Source: Actinospica robiniae DSM 44927 (GTDB lineage Bacteria > Actinomycetota > Actinomycetes > Streptomycetales > Catenulisporaceae). From it: 64,000 bases of DNA. The notes beneath the pieces are model-generated. The model worked only from the letters and a program-made list of their open reading frames with translations, had not been told where the DNA came from and made no database searches. Below, one piece after another: positions 40,896 through 48,693 of the stretch. The first letter of the stretch is position 1, and each line of letters opens with the position of its first letter. The translations under genes and the position numbers were made by a program. The stretch lies in NCBI RefSeq assembly GCF_000504285.1, contig NZ_KI632511.1, positions 1,237,372 through 1,301,371 on the forward strand, given 5' to 3'.

Positions 40896-42077
40896 ATGTC
40901 GACCCTCCGCATCGGCCTCGTCGGCCACGGCTTCATGGGGCGGATTCACTCCCATGCCTGGCAGACCGTGAGCCGGGCGTTCGATCTTCCGCTGGACCTG
41001 GAGCAGACCGCGCTCGCCGGCCGGGACGCCGACCGTGTCGAGCGAGCCGCGAGAAGCTGGGGCTGGGCGTCCGCAGAGACGGATTGGCGCCGCCTCGTCG
41101 AACGCGATGACATCGATCTGATCGACATCACGACCCCGGGTGCCCTGCACGTCGAGATCGCTCTGGCCGCATTGGCCGCCGGCAAGCACGTGCTCTGCGA
41201 GAAGCCGCTGGCGAACACACTCGCGGAGGCCGAACGGATGACGGCCGCCGCGGAATCCGCTGCCCGGCAAGGGATCCGATCCATGGTCGGGTTCAACTAC
41301 CGACGCACCCCCGCCCTCAGCCTCGCTCGCGACATGGTGGCCGAAGGCCGACTCGGCGAGATCAGGCATGTGCGAGCGCTGTACCTGCAGGACTGGATCA
41401 ACGATCCGGACTTCCCGCTGGTCTGGCGTCTGCGCAAGGAGGAGGCGGGATCCGGGGCACTCGGCGACCTGGGGGCACACCTGATCGACCTCGCCGCCTT
41501 TCTCACCGGCCAGCGCATCAGTGGCCTGAGTGCGCTGACGCGCACGTTCATCGACGAGCGACCCCTGGCGGCATCATCCTCCGGCCTCGCCGGGGTCGGG
41601 CAGGCTGAGCGCGGGCGCGTGAGCGTGGACGACGCGGCGGTGTTCTTCGCTACCTGCGAAGGCGGAGCGATCGCGACCTTCGAGGCCACCCGATTCGCCC
41701 CCGGACGCAAGAACGCCATGCGTATCGAGCTCAACGGGTCGAAGGGCAGCGTGGCCTTCGACTTCGAGAGCATGAACGAGCTGCAGTACTACGACGCCAC
41801 CGCGGTGAGCACGCACGCGGGCTTCGCCCGGATCCTCGCGACCGAACCGCAGCATCCGTACATGGAGGCGTGGTGGCCCCCGGGCCACGGCCTGGGCTAC
41901 GACCACACGTTCACCAACCAGATGCGCGATCTGGTGATGGCGATCGCGAGCGGCGAGCCTCCCACACCCTCGTTCGCCGACGGGCTCTACGTACAGCGCG
42001 TGCTGAACGCCGTGGAGACGAGCGCGCAGTCGGGTTCCGCCTGGGAACCCGTCGCGAACAAGGAGGAGACGTCATGA
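40896..42077 (+). CDS. Gfo/Idh/MocA-family oxidoreductase (first)
   Basis: 393 residues. Rossmann motif GLVGHGFMGRIHSHAW, then DIDLIDITTPGALHVEIALAALAAGKHVLCEKPLANTLAEAE with the EKP motif that contacts cofactor and substrate, and a C-terminal sheet domain with GDLGAHLIDLAAFLTG. These enzymes oxidise or reduce sugars, often at C3, with bound NAD(P). ATG at 40896; the upstream part of the open frame covers the operators and is not translated. First gene of a five-gene operon; its stop overlaps the next ATG. Confidence 0.92.
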   Translation: MSTLRIGLVGHGFMGRIHSHAWQTVSRAFDLPLDLEQTALAGRDADRVERAARSWGWASAETDWRRLVERDDIDLIDITTPGALHVEIALAALAAGKHVLCEKPLANTLAEAERMTAAAESAARQGIRSMVGFNYRRTPALSLARDMVAEGRLGEIRHVRALYLQDWINDPDFPLVWRLRKEEAGSGALGDLGAHLIDLAAFLTGQRISGLSALTRTFIDERPLAASSSGLAGVGQAERGRVSVDDAAVFFATCEGGAIATFEATRFAPGRKNAMRIELNGSKGSVAFDFESMNELQYYDATAVSTHAGFARILATEPQHPYMEAWWPPGHGLGYDHTFTNQMRDLVMAIASGEPPTPSFADGLYVQRVLNAVETSAQSGSAWEPVANKEETS

Positions 42078-43081
42078 CCCGACCCATCACACTGTTCACC
42101 GGCCAGTGGGCCGACCTCCCGCTCGAGCAGGTGTGCCGACTCGCTGCGGAGTGGGGCTACGACGGGCTGGAGATCGCCTGTTGGGGCGACCACTTCGAGG
42201 TGGACCGCGCATTGGCCGAGCCGTCCTACATCGCAGATCGCAGAGCCCTGCTGGCCGAGCACGGGCTCGAGGTGTACGCGATCTCCACGCACCTGGTGAG
42301 CCAAACCGTGTGCGACGCCATCATCGACGATCGACACAAGGCCATCGTGCCGGCGCGCATCTGGGGCGATGGCGAGGCCGAAGCGGTCAGGACGCGCGCC
42401 GCCGCCGAACTCGCCGACACCGCGCGCGCGGCCGCGGCGCTCGGGGTCGAGACCGTCATCGGCTTCACCGGATCGCCGATCTGGCACTACCTCGCCATGT
42501 TCCCGCCGGTCGCCCCGGAGGTCATCGACCGCGGATACGAGGAGTTCGCGCGGCGGTTCAACCCGATCCTCGACGTCTTCGACTCGGTCGGCGTGCGCTT
42601 CGCCCACGAGGTGCACCCCAGTGAGATCGCCTACGACTACTGGTCCACCGCGCGCGCCCTGGACGCGATCGGCCGCCGCCCGGCGTTCGGTCTCAACTTC
42701 GACCCGAGCCACTTCGTCTGGCAGGACCTCGACCCGGTCGGCTTCCTCTACGACTTCAAGGACCGGATCTACCACGTGGACTGCAAGGACGCCGCCAAGC
42801 ACCTCAACGGCCGCAACGGCCGGCTCGGCTCGCACCTGCCTTGGGGCGATCCGCGCCGCGGCTGGGACTTCGTCTCCACCGGACACGGCGAGGTCCCCTG
42901 GGAACGGGTCTTCCGCATGCTCAACTCGATCGGTTACGACGGCCCGATCAGCGTCGAATGGGAGGACGCCGGCATGGAGCGCCTCGTCGGCGCCCCGGAG
43001 GCGCTCGGTTTCGTCCGACGGCTCGCCGCCATCGAACCACCGCAGGCCTCCTTCGACGCCGCCTTCGCCCAGAACGACTGA
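42074..43081 (+). CDS. Sugar phosphate isomerase/epimerase-type TIM-barrel protein (AP endonuclease 2 family)
   Basis: 335 residues. It has the xylose-isomerase-like barrel with likely metal ligands in RFAHEVHPSE (Glu), LNFDPSHFVWQ (Asp and His), YHVDCKDA (His) and ISVEWEDAGM (Glu). Relatives act as isomerases, epimerases or, in gut and soil bacteria, as the lyase partner that cleaves 3-keto-glycosides made by a Gfo/Idh/MocA enzyme. AGGAGGAG lies just upstream of the ATG, which overlaps the preceding stop codon. The pairing with dehydrogenases on both sides supports a keto-sugar role (inference). Confidence 0.88.
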   Translation: MTRPITLFTGQWADLPLEQVCRLAAEWGYDGLEIACWGDHFEVDRALAEPSYIADRRALLAEHGLEVYAISTHLVSQTVCDAIIDDRHKAIVPARIWGDGEAEAVRTRAAAELADTARAAAALGVETVIGFTGSPIWHYLAMFPPVAPEVIDRGYEEFARRFNPILDVFDSVGVRFAHEVHPSEIAYDYWSTARALDAIGRRPAFGLNFDPSHFVWQDLDPVGFLYDFKDRIYHVDCKDAAKHLNGRNGRLGSHLPWGDPRRGWDFVSTGHGEVPWERVFRMLNSIGYDGPISVEWEDAGMERLVGAPEALGFVRRLAAIEPPQASFDAAFAQND

Positions 43082-43093
43082 AAGACGAGAACC

Positions 43094-43762
43094 ATGGCTC
43101 AGCCGAAGAAGCACGCCCTCATCGTGCGCGGCGGGTGGTCGGGGCATGCCCCGGTCGAGGCGACCGCGCTGTTCATCCCGTTCCTCGAGGAGCACGGCTA
43201 CGACGTAGCCGTATCCGATGAGCTCGAGGTATACGCGGACACCGACGTCATGGCGCGCACGGATCTGATCCTGCAGTGCTGGACGACCGGCTCGCTCACT
43301 CCGGAGCAGCTGCTCGGTCTGCGCACCGCAGTCGAGTCCGGCGCGGGATTCGCCGGCTGGCACGGCGGCATCGTGGACGCGTTCCGCGCCACGCCCGAAT
43401 ACCTGCACATCACCGGCGGACAGTTCGCCGCGCACCCGTGCGACATCCACGAATACCCGATCGATCTCGTGCCGGCCCGCACCGAGCACGAGATCGTCCG
43501 TGGCCTGCCCGAGACCTTCACCGTCGAGGACGAGCAGTACTGGGTGCTGTCAGACCCCGGCAACGACGTGCTGGCCACCACCACCATCCCGGCGCGCGAC
43601 GGCGACCGGTGGCCGGGGCCGGTCACCGTCCCGGCGATCTGGACCCGCGGGTGGGGATCGGGTCGGATCTTCGTGTGCACGCCGGGCCATCACCTTCCGA
43701 CGCTGGAACGCCCAGAGATCCGAACCGTGGTCGAAAGGGGCCTGCTGTGGGCGAGCCGTTGA
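43094..43762 (+). CDS. ThuA-like domain protein (second copy)
   Basis: 222 residues, same length and order of blocks as the protein at 14583: KKHALIVRGGWSGHAP, VMARTDLILQCWTTGSL, GAGFAGWHGGIVDAFRATPEYL, DIHEYPIDLV and VPAIWTRGWGSGRIFVCTPGHH, ending TVVERGLLWASR like the first. Here the HGG and HEYPI residues usual for ThuA are kept, while the first copy has HKG and HRHSI. Probable partner of the dehydrogenases in keto-sugar turnover. Its 3' end overlaps the next gene by 16 bases. Confidence 0.88.
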   Translation: MAQPKKHALIVRGGWSGHAPVEATALFIPFLEEHGYDVAVSDELEVYADTDVMARTDLILQCWTTGSLTPEQLLGLRTAVESGAGFAGWHGGIVDAFRATPEYLHITGGQFAAHPCDIHEYPIDLVPARTEHEIVRGLPETFTVEDEQYWVLSDPGNDVLATTTIPARDGDRWPGPVTVPAIWTRGWGSGRIFVCTPGHHLPTLERPEIRTVVERGLLWASR

Positions 43763-44832
43763 ACGTCGGCGTGATCGGCGCGGGAAACATCAGCGGCGCC
43801 TACCTCCGGACACTCGAGACCTTGCCGCTCCTGCGGGTCGCCGCGATCGCCGACCGGGATCCGCGGCGCGCGGCGGCCGCGGTGGCGCAGGTCCCGGGCG
43901 CGCGAGCAGCAACGCCCGAGGACATTCTCGGCGACAGCGACATCGACATCGTGCTGAACCTGACGCCGCCCGCAGCCCATGCACAGATCGCGCTCGCCGC
44001 GATCGCGGCCGGCAAGCACGTCTACGGGGAGAAACCGCTCGCAGCGAGCCGGTCCGAGGCGGCAGAGATCTGCGACGCGGCGGTCAAGGCCCGGCTACGC
44101 GTCGGATGCGCGCCGGACACGGTGCTGGGCACCGGTATCCAGACCGCCCGCGCGAGCATCGAGCAGGGCCTGATCGGGACACCGACCTCGGCCATCGCGG
44201 TCTTCACGTGCTTCGGCCACGAGCGGTGGCACCCGGACCCCGAGTTCTACTACCAGCCCGGCGGCGGACCCCTGCTCGATATGGGCCCGTACTACCTGTC
44301 CGCGCTCGTCCACATGCTGGGTCCGGTGAGATCCATAACCGGCGCCGCAAGCCGACCCCGGCCGGAGCGAACCATCGCCTCCGGACCGCGTGCGGGCACG
44401 ACGTTCCCGTCCAGCATCGACACGCACGTCACCGCCGTTCTCGAACACGAGAGCGGAGCGCTCACGACGCTGGTCATGAGCTTCGACGTGTTGGCCTCCC
44501 GGGCTTCCAACATCGAGGTGCACGGCACCGGCGGATCGCTCGTCGTCCCGGACCCGAACCATTTCGACGGCGAAGTGCTGCTGGCCTCTCCCGGAGTCAG
44601 CGGATGGCAGGCATTACCTCCGTCCGCCGGGTACGTCGAAGCGGCCAGGGGATACGGGCTGGCCGAAATGGCTCAGTCCATCGGCGAGGACCGCGCTCAC
44701 CGCTGCTCCGCCGACCTGGCGTACCACGTACTCGACTGCGCGCACACCCTTCTGCAGGCATCACAGGAGCACACGACGCTCGACGTGACAAGCCGCTGCG
44801 ACGTACCGCCGCTGGTACCACTGAGCGGCTGA
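43747..44832 (+). CDS. Gfo/Idh/MocA-family oxidoreductase (second)
   Basis: 361 residues. NVGVIGAGNISGAYLRTLE is the dinucleotide motif, GKHVYGEKPLAASRSEAAEICDAA the EKP block, and GGGPLLDMGPYYLSALVHMLGP the C-terminal domain start with the usual metal-free active-site residues. It is only distantly related to the first dehydrogenase and is of the shorter type, so the two probably use different substrates or run opposite half-reactions (oxidation before, reduction after cleavage). GTG at 43747 with AAAGGGG upstream, overlapping the thuA-like gene. Confidence 0.9.
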   Translation: MGEPLNVGVIGAGNISGAYLRTLETLPLLRVAAIADRDPRRAAAAVAQVPGARAATPEDILGDSDIDIVLNLTPPAAHAQIALAAIAAGKHVYGEKPLAASRSEAAEICDAAVKARLRVGCAPDTVLGTGIQTARASIEQGLIGTPTSAIAVFTCFGHERWHPDPEFYYQPGGGPLLDMGPYYLSALVHMLGPVRSITGAASRPRPERTIASGPRAGTTFPSSIDTHVTAVLEHESGALTTLVMSFDVLASRASNIEVHGTGGSLVVPDPNHFDGEVLLASPGVSGWQALPPSAGYVEAARGYGLAEMAQSIGEDRAHRCSADLAYHVLDCAHTLLQASQEHTTLDVTSRCDVPPLVPLSG

Positions 44833-44886
44833 TCCCCACCTTTCACCCCCACTTGTGACAATGACGACACATCAGGGAGCTTTATC

Positions 44887-46191
44887 ATGATGAAAAGATC
44901 ACGCCGGGCGACGGCTGTCGCCATCGGCTTGGGCATGGCATTGGCCGCCACCGGCTGTGCCGGCAGCAGCGGCGGCGGCAGCGACAACGGCGGCAGGTCG
45001 TCCGGCGGCCAGGTCACGTTGACGTTCTGGGAGAACGCGACGACCGGGCCGGGCGCACAGTACTTCCAGGACGCCGCGAAGGACTACCACGCGCTGCACC
45101 CGAACGTCACGATCAAGATCCAGGCGATCCAGAACGAGGACCTCGACGGAAAGCTGCAGACCGCGCTCAACTCGAACTCGATGCCGGACATCTTCCTGCA
45201 GCGCGGCGGCGGCAAGATGCAGGCCATGGTCGACGCCGGCCAGATCCAGCCGCTGAACCTCACCGCGACGGACAAGGCGAACGCGAGCGCCGCGGCGGTC
45301 GCGGGCAACACGATCGACGGCCAGGTTTACGCGATGCCGACGGACACCCAGCCCGAGGGCATCTACTACAGCAAGAATCTGTTCCAGCAAGCCGGCATCA
45401 CCGCGACGCCGACGACGATCGACGAGCTCGAAGCCGACGTGGCGAAGCTCAAGAAGATCAACGTCGCGCCGATCGCGGTCGGCGCGAAGGACGCCTGGCC
45501 TGCCGCGCACTGGTACTACAACTTCGCCCTGCGCGAGTGCAGCCAGAACACGATGACGAGCACGGCCAAGACGCTCAAGTTCACCGACCCGTGCTGGACC
45601 AAGGCTGGGGACGACCTGGCCACGTTCCTGAAGGTCGACCCGTTCGAGAAGGGCTTCCTGACGACCTCCTCACAGCAGGGCGCCGGCTCCTCGGCGGGCA
45701 TGATCGCCAACCACAAGGCGGGCATGGAGCTCATGGGCACCTGGGACCCCGGCGTGATCGCCAGCCTGACCCCGAACCAGAAGGCGCTGCCCGACCTGGG
45801 CTGGTTCCCCTTCCCCGCCGTGCCCGGAGGCCAGGGCGACCCCGGCGCTCTGATGGGCGGCGGAGGCGGCTACTCGCTCTCCAAGAACGCGCCGAAGGAG
45901 GCCTTCGGCTTCCTCGAGTTCCTGGTGACCAAGGACCAGCAGGAGGCCTACGCCAAGGCGTTCGACACGATTCCGGTGAACTCCGAGGCGCAGAGCGCCG
46001 TCACCGACTCTTATAACATCTCGGCGCTGCAGGCGTTCAACAAAGCGGCCTACACCATTCAGTTCCTTGACACCGAGTACGGCCAGAACGTCGGTAACGC
46101 CATGAACACCGCCGTCGTGGCTCTGATGGCCGGCCAGGGCGATGCCGCAGGCATCGTCTCGGCCACCAACGCCGCCGCCGCGAAGGGCTGA
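44887..46191 (+). CDS. Sugar-binding lipoprotein of an ABC importer, no permeases nearby
   Basis: 434 residues, family 1 solute-binding protein. Lipobox in ALAATGCAGSSG; mature part begins QVTLTFWENATTGPGAQYFQDAAKDYHALHPNVTIKI, with DIFLQRGGGKMQAM and GMELMGTWDPGVIASL. ATG at 44887 after AGGGAGC. It is 54 bases after the second dehydrogenase and is followed by a strong terminator, so the operon ends without permeases. It could dock on the permeases at 31041-32773 or on others outside the window. Confidence 0.92.
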   Translation: MMKRSRRATAVAIGLGMALAATGCAGSSGGGSDNGGRSSGGQVTLTFWENATTGPGAQYFQDAAKDYHALHPNVTIKIQAIQNEDLDGKLQTALNSNSMPDIFLQRGGGKMQAMVDAGQIQPLNLTATDKANASAAAVAGNTIDGQVYAMPTDTQPEGIYYSKNLFQQAGITATPTTIDELEADVAKLKKINVAPIAVGAKDAWPAAHWYYNFALRECSQNTMTSTAKTLKFTDPCWTKAGDDLATFLKVDPFEKGFLTTSSQQGAGSSAGMIANHKAGMELMGTWDPGVIASLTPNQKALPDLGWFPFPAVPGGQGDPGALMGGGGGYSLSKNAPKEAFGFLEFLVTKDQQEAYAKAFDTIPVNSEAQSAVTDSYNISALQAFNKAAYTIQFLDTEYGQNVGNAMNTAVVALMAGQGDAAGIVSATNAAAAKG

Positions 46192-46225
46192 GCCCCCGTC
46201 GGCCGCGCTTCTTGCGCGAGTACGA

Positions 46226-46256
46226 GTGCCGCACTGCATATCAGGCAGTGCGGCAC
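46226..46256. terminator. Bidirectional terminator after the binding-protein gene
   Basis: Perfect 12-bp arms GTGCCGCACTGC and GCAGTGCGGCAC with a 7-base loop, between convergent genes. Confidence 0.85.
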
Positions 46257-46269
46257 CTCGTCGCGCGCC

Positions 46270-47403
46270 CTACCCCTGTGAACGCGGCGGGGCCGTCGAT
46301 GTTCGAACGACCAGGCTCGGCGCGACCGTCAGCCGCGGCGCGGTCGACGCCGACGGCCGTGCGCCCGGGCCCGTCGCGCGCACGATTTCCATGAGCGTCG
46401 AGAGGGCGTGTCGGCCGAGTTCGTCGAAGGCCTGCCGGACGGTGGTGAGAGGCGGGCCGATGAACTCCGCCTCGGGGATGTCGTCGAACCCGACCACGCT
46501 CACGTCCTCCGGCACGCGCACACCCGCCTGCTGGAACGCGCGGACGAGCCCGAGTGCGGCGTGGTCGTTGGCGCAGAAGACCGCGGTGATCGGATCGGCG
46601 TCCTCGTGGATCCGCGGCACCAGTTCACGGCCGAGCGCGTAGCCCGAGCGGGCGGACCAGTCGCCTCCGTACACCGGCTCGGCGACCGGCGCACCACGCT
46701 CGAGCAGGGCGCGCCGCCACCCGGCTTCACGCTCCTGCGCCTCGAGCCACAGCCGGGGACCGGCGACGTGGTGAACGGTGCGATGCCCGAGGTCGAGGAG
46801 GAACGAGGTGGCCTGCGCGGCACCGGCTTCGTTGTCGACGGCCGCCGAGGCCACGCCGGCCTGGGTACCGCAGCCGACCGCGACCAACGGGATGTCCGAG
46901 GGCACCTGGCCGAGCGCGCGCACGGCGCTCGACTGCGGAGCTATCACGATCAGCCCTTCCACAGCCTGGTCGCGCAGCCGGTCCACGGCGTCGAGCACCG
47001 CCCGCCGGTCCAACGAGGAGAGCGCGGCGACCATGACGAAATAGTCGAGGTCTTTGGCGGCCTGCTCGATCCCGTACAGCATCGAGGCCGGCCCGTAGAG
47101 CGTCGTGTTGAAGCTGACCACGCCGAGGGTCCGGGACTTCCTCGTGACGAGTGCACGCGCGGCCACGTTCGGCCGATAGCCCATCTCCTTGATGACCTCG
47201 AGCACGCGATCGCGGGTGGCCGGCTTCACGTTGGGGTGGTCGTTCAGGACCCTCGAGACGGTCTGGTGCGAGACGCCCGCGAAGCGCGCCACGTCCGCCA
47301 TCCGCGGGGCCCGTCCGTCCGGTCTTCCGCCGGCCGAGGCAGGCCGCGGACGGGCGGTGGCCCCGTTCTGGACGGACGAGGGTGCTGATTCGGGCGAAGC
47401 CAT
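46270..47403 (-). CDS. LacI-family transcriptional regulator (third)
   Basis: 377 residues. A disordered N-terminal tail of about 34 residues precedes the helix-turn-helix MADVARFAGVSHQTVSRVLNDHPNVKPATRDRVLEVIKEMGYRPNVAARAL; the effector domain reads SRTLGVVSFNTTLYGPASMLYGIEQAA and VFCANDHAALGLVRAFQQAG. The ATG at 47403 has GAGGAAGG 12 bases upstream. Its target is unclear: the TTGTTA-N4-TAACAA repeat at 27669 or a site outside the window are candidates, because no new palindrome was seen in its own promoter. Confidence 0.9.
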   Translation of the reverse strand: MASPESAPSSVQNGATARPRPASAGGRPDGRAPRMADVARFAGVSHQTVSRVLNDHPNVKPATRDRVLEVIKEMGYRPNVAARALVTRKSRTLGVVSFNTTLYGPASMLYGIEQAAKDLDYFVMVAALSSLDRRAVLDAVDRLRDQAVEGLIVIAPQSSAVRALGQVPSDIPLVAVGCGTQAGVASAAVDNEAGAAQATSFLLDLGHRTVHHVAGPRLWLEAQEREAGWRRALLERGAPVAEPVYGGDWSARSGYALGRELVPRIHEDADPITAVFCANDHAALGLVRAFQQAGVRVPEDVSVVGFDDIPEAEFIGPPLTTVRQAFDELGRHALSTLMEIVRATGPGARPSASTAPRLTVAPSLVVRTSTAPPRSQG

Positions 47404-47885
47404 GGTCGAAAGTGCCTTCCTCGCGAGGGGATGCGCTGTCGCAGTGTGGTGATGGTGATGCGGCACGAGCCCCGGACGCATCCGGGTGATGTTGTAGCGC
47501 GAGCTCCCCGGCACCGTCCAGCGTGCAGATACCCGTTTTGCCCGCCGCGAGCCGCCTATTGATGGGATGACTGTTCGCGAACGCCGCAGGACTATCGAAG
47601 CACATTTATGAAATTTCCACTATCCCCCCGTCGGCCACCCGCCCGAAGTGACCCACCGGCAGCCGACTTCACCCCAGTTGGCAGCGGATCGCGAAGACAG
47701 GCGCCTGCCTCCGCTCGTGGCGCGGCGGCTTCACTTCCTAACGGACGCCGGCCCGGCTTGGCATGTTCCCATCTGGCGATGCGCCGCGAATCAGCCGGGC
47801 TCATCCCATCACTCACGCCAGCCCTCTCCTGCTCGGCTTTGGATGTCGACGCTAACGGCCGCCATTCCTCCTCGGAGCGTGCACC
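47404..47885. other. Intergenic region between lacI and the GH62 remnant
   Basis: No gene. GAAATTTCC at 47610-47618 resembles the GAAANTTTC word without the spacer base. Confidence 0.4.
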
Positions 47886-48191
47886 GTGCGTCTTCTGCGT
47901 CATCGTTCGTGGCAGGCCGGCGGCAGCGCCGCCGTGCCGGCCGCCGCCGGTTGCCAGCTCTCCTACACCGTCACCAGCCAGTGGCAAGGCGGCTTCGGCG
48001 CGAACGCCACCGTCACCAACGCCTCCTGCGACGGCGGCGGTGAGTCGATCCGCACCCACAACCAGACGCCCACGATCGACCCCTGCGACATCGAGCACCT
48101 GTACCAGAGCCCGGCTCCCGGCTCGAACCAGAGCTACCACCTGCTGCCCTGGCGGATCGGCCCGGCCACCGTGACGGACCCGGCCTGCTGA
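47886..48191 (+). pseudogene. Collapsed CBM2-GH62 arabinofuranosidase gene
   Basis: A 101-codon open frame joins the first part of a CBM2 (GCQLSYTVTSQWQGGFGANATVTNA) directly to the last 40 or so residues of a GH62 enzyme (IRTHNQTPTIDPCDIEHLYQ and YHLLPWRIGPATV). The intact gene at 51336-52796 has the same two ends ([24 protein letters not shown] and [19 protein letters not shown]) with about 400 residues between. An in-frame internal deletion is the simplest explanation. The reading frame survived, so a mini-protein could still be made. Confidence 0.8.
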
Positions 48192-48693
48192 TTCAGGGCA
48201 AGACCGGGGCCTCGTCTGACAGGGGCTCGGTGTCGTCGCCGCGGTCGTCCAGCACATCGGGGACGGCCGCGGCAACGTGCGCGAGATGTCTCCTGAGCCA
48301 TGTCTCCGTCGTGTTCACGCGCATCAACGCCGCCGCCTGAGCGAGAGCGGCGTCACCGGCCGCCAGCGCGTCGTAGCCGGGGTACATCATGATGCCCGGA
48401 TCTCGTCGCGGCGCACGGCCAAAGGGTCACGTAGCTGCCGACCCCTGCTCAACCGAAGCATCGTCAGTGCAAACGCATACCGCAGATCGTCGCGCTTCCA
48501 CTTGCAGGTCTCTGCAAGGTGTGACGGCGACATCGGGAGGAGCGACTTCCCGTCGTGCACGCGCGAGACGATTCGCGAGGCTGCCCCTTGCTCCGCTTGC
48601 TCACGCGGGCCGCCGCACGCCCCGACCGAGAACCGCTCCCACCCATCACCCTGGCCGACGTCCTCGACATCGGCCAGGGTGATGGGTGTGCGG
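48192..48693. other. Intergenic region with terminator
   Basis: A minus-strand 65-codon frame (48193-48390) has no recognisable family and no clear start signal. The right end holds the long hairpin at 48640-48688. Confidence 0.4.
48640..48688 (-). terminator. Perfect 19-bp terminator of GH54 copy 3
   Basis: Arms CACCCATCACCCTGGCCGA and TCGGCCAGGGTGATGGGTG with an 11-base loop, 5 bases past the stop codon of the minus-strand gene. Confidence 0.9.

Noticed and set aside
48193-48390. A 65-codon minus-strand frame with a plausible helical sequence
   Set aside because: No ribosome-binding site and no recognisable family; could be a gene fragment but cannot be supported.
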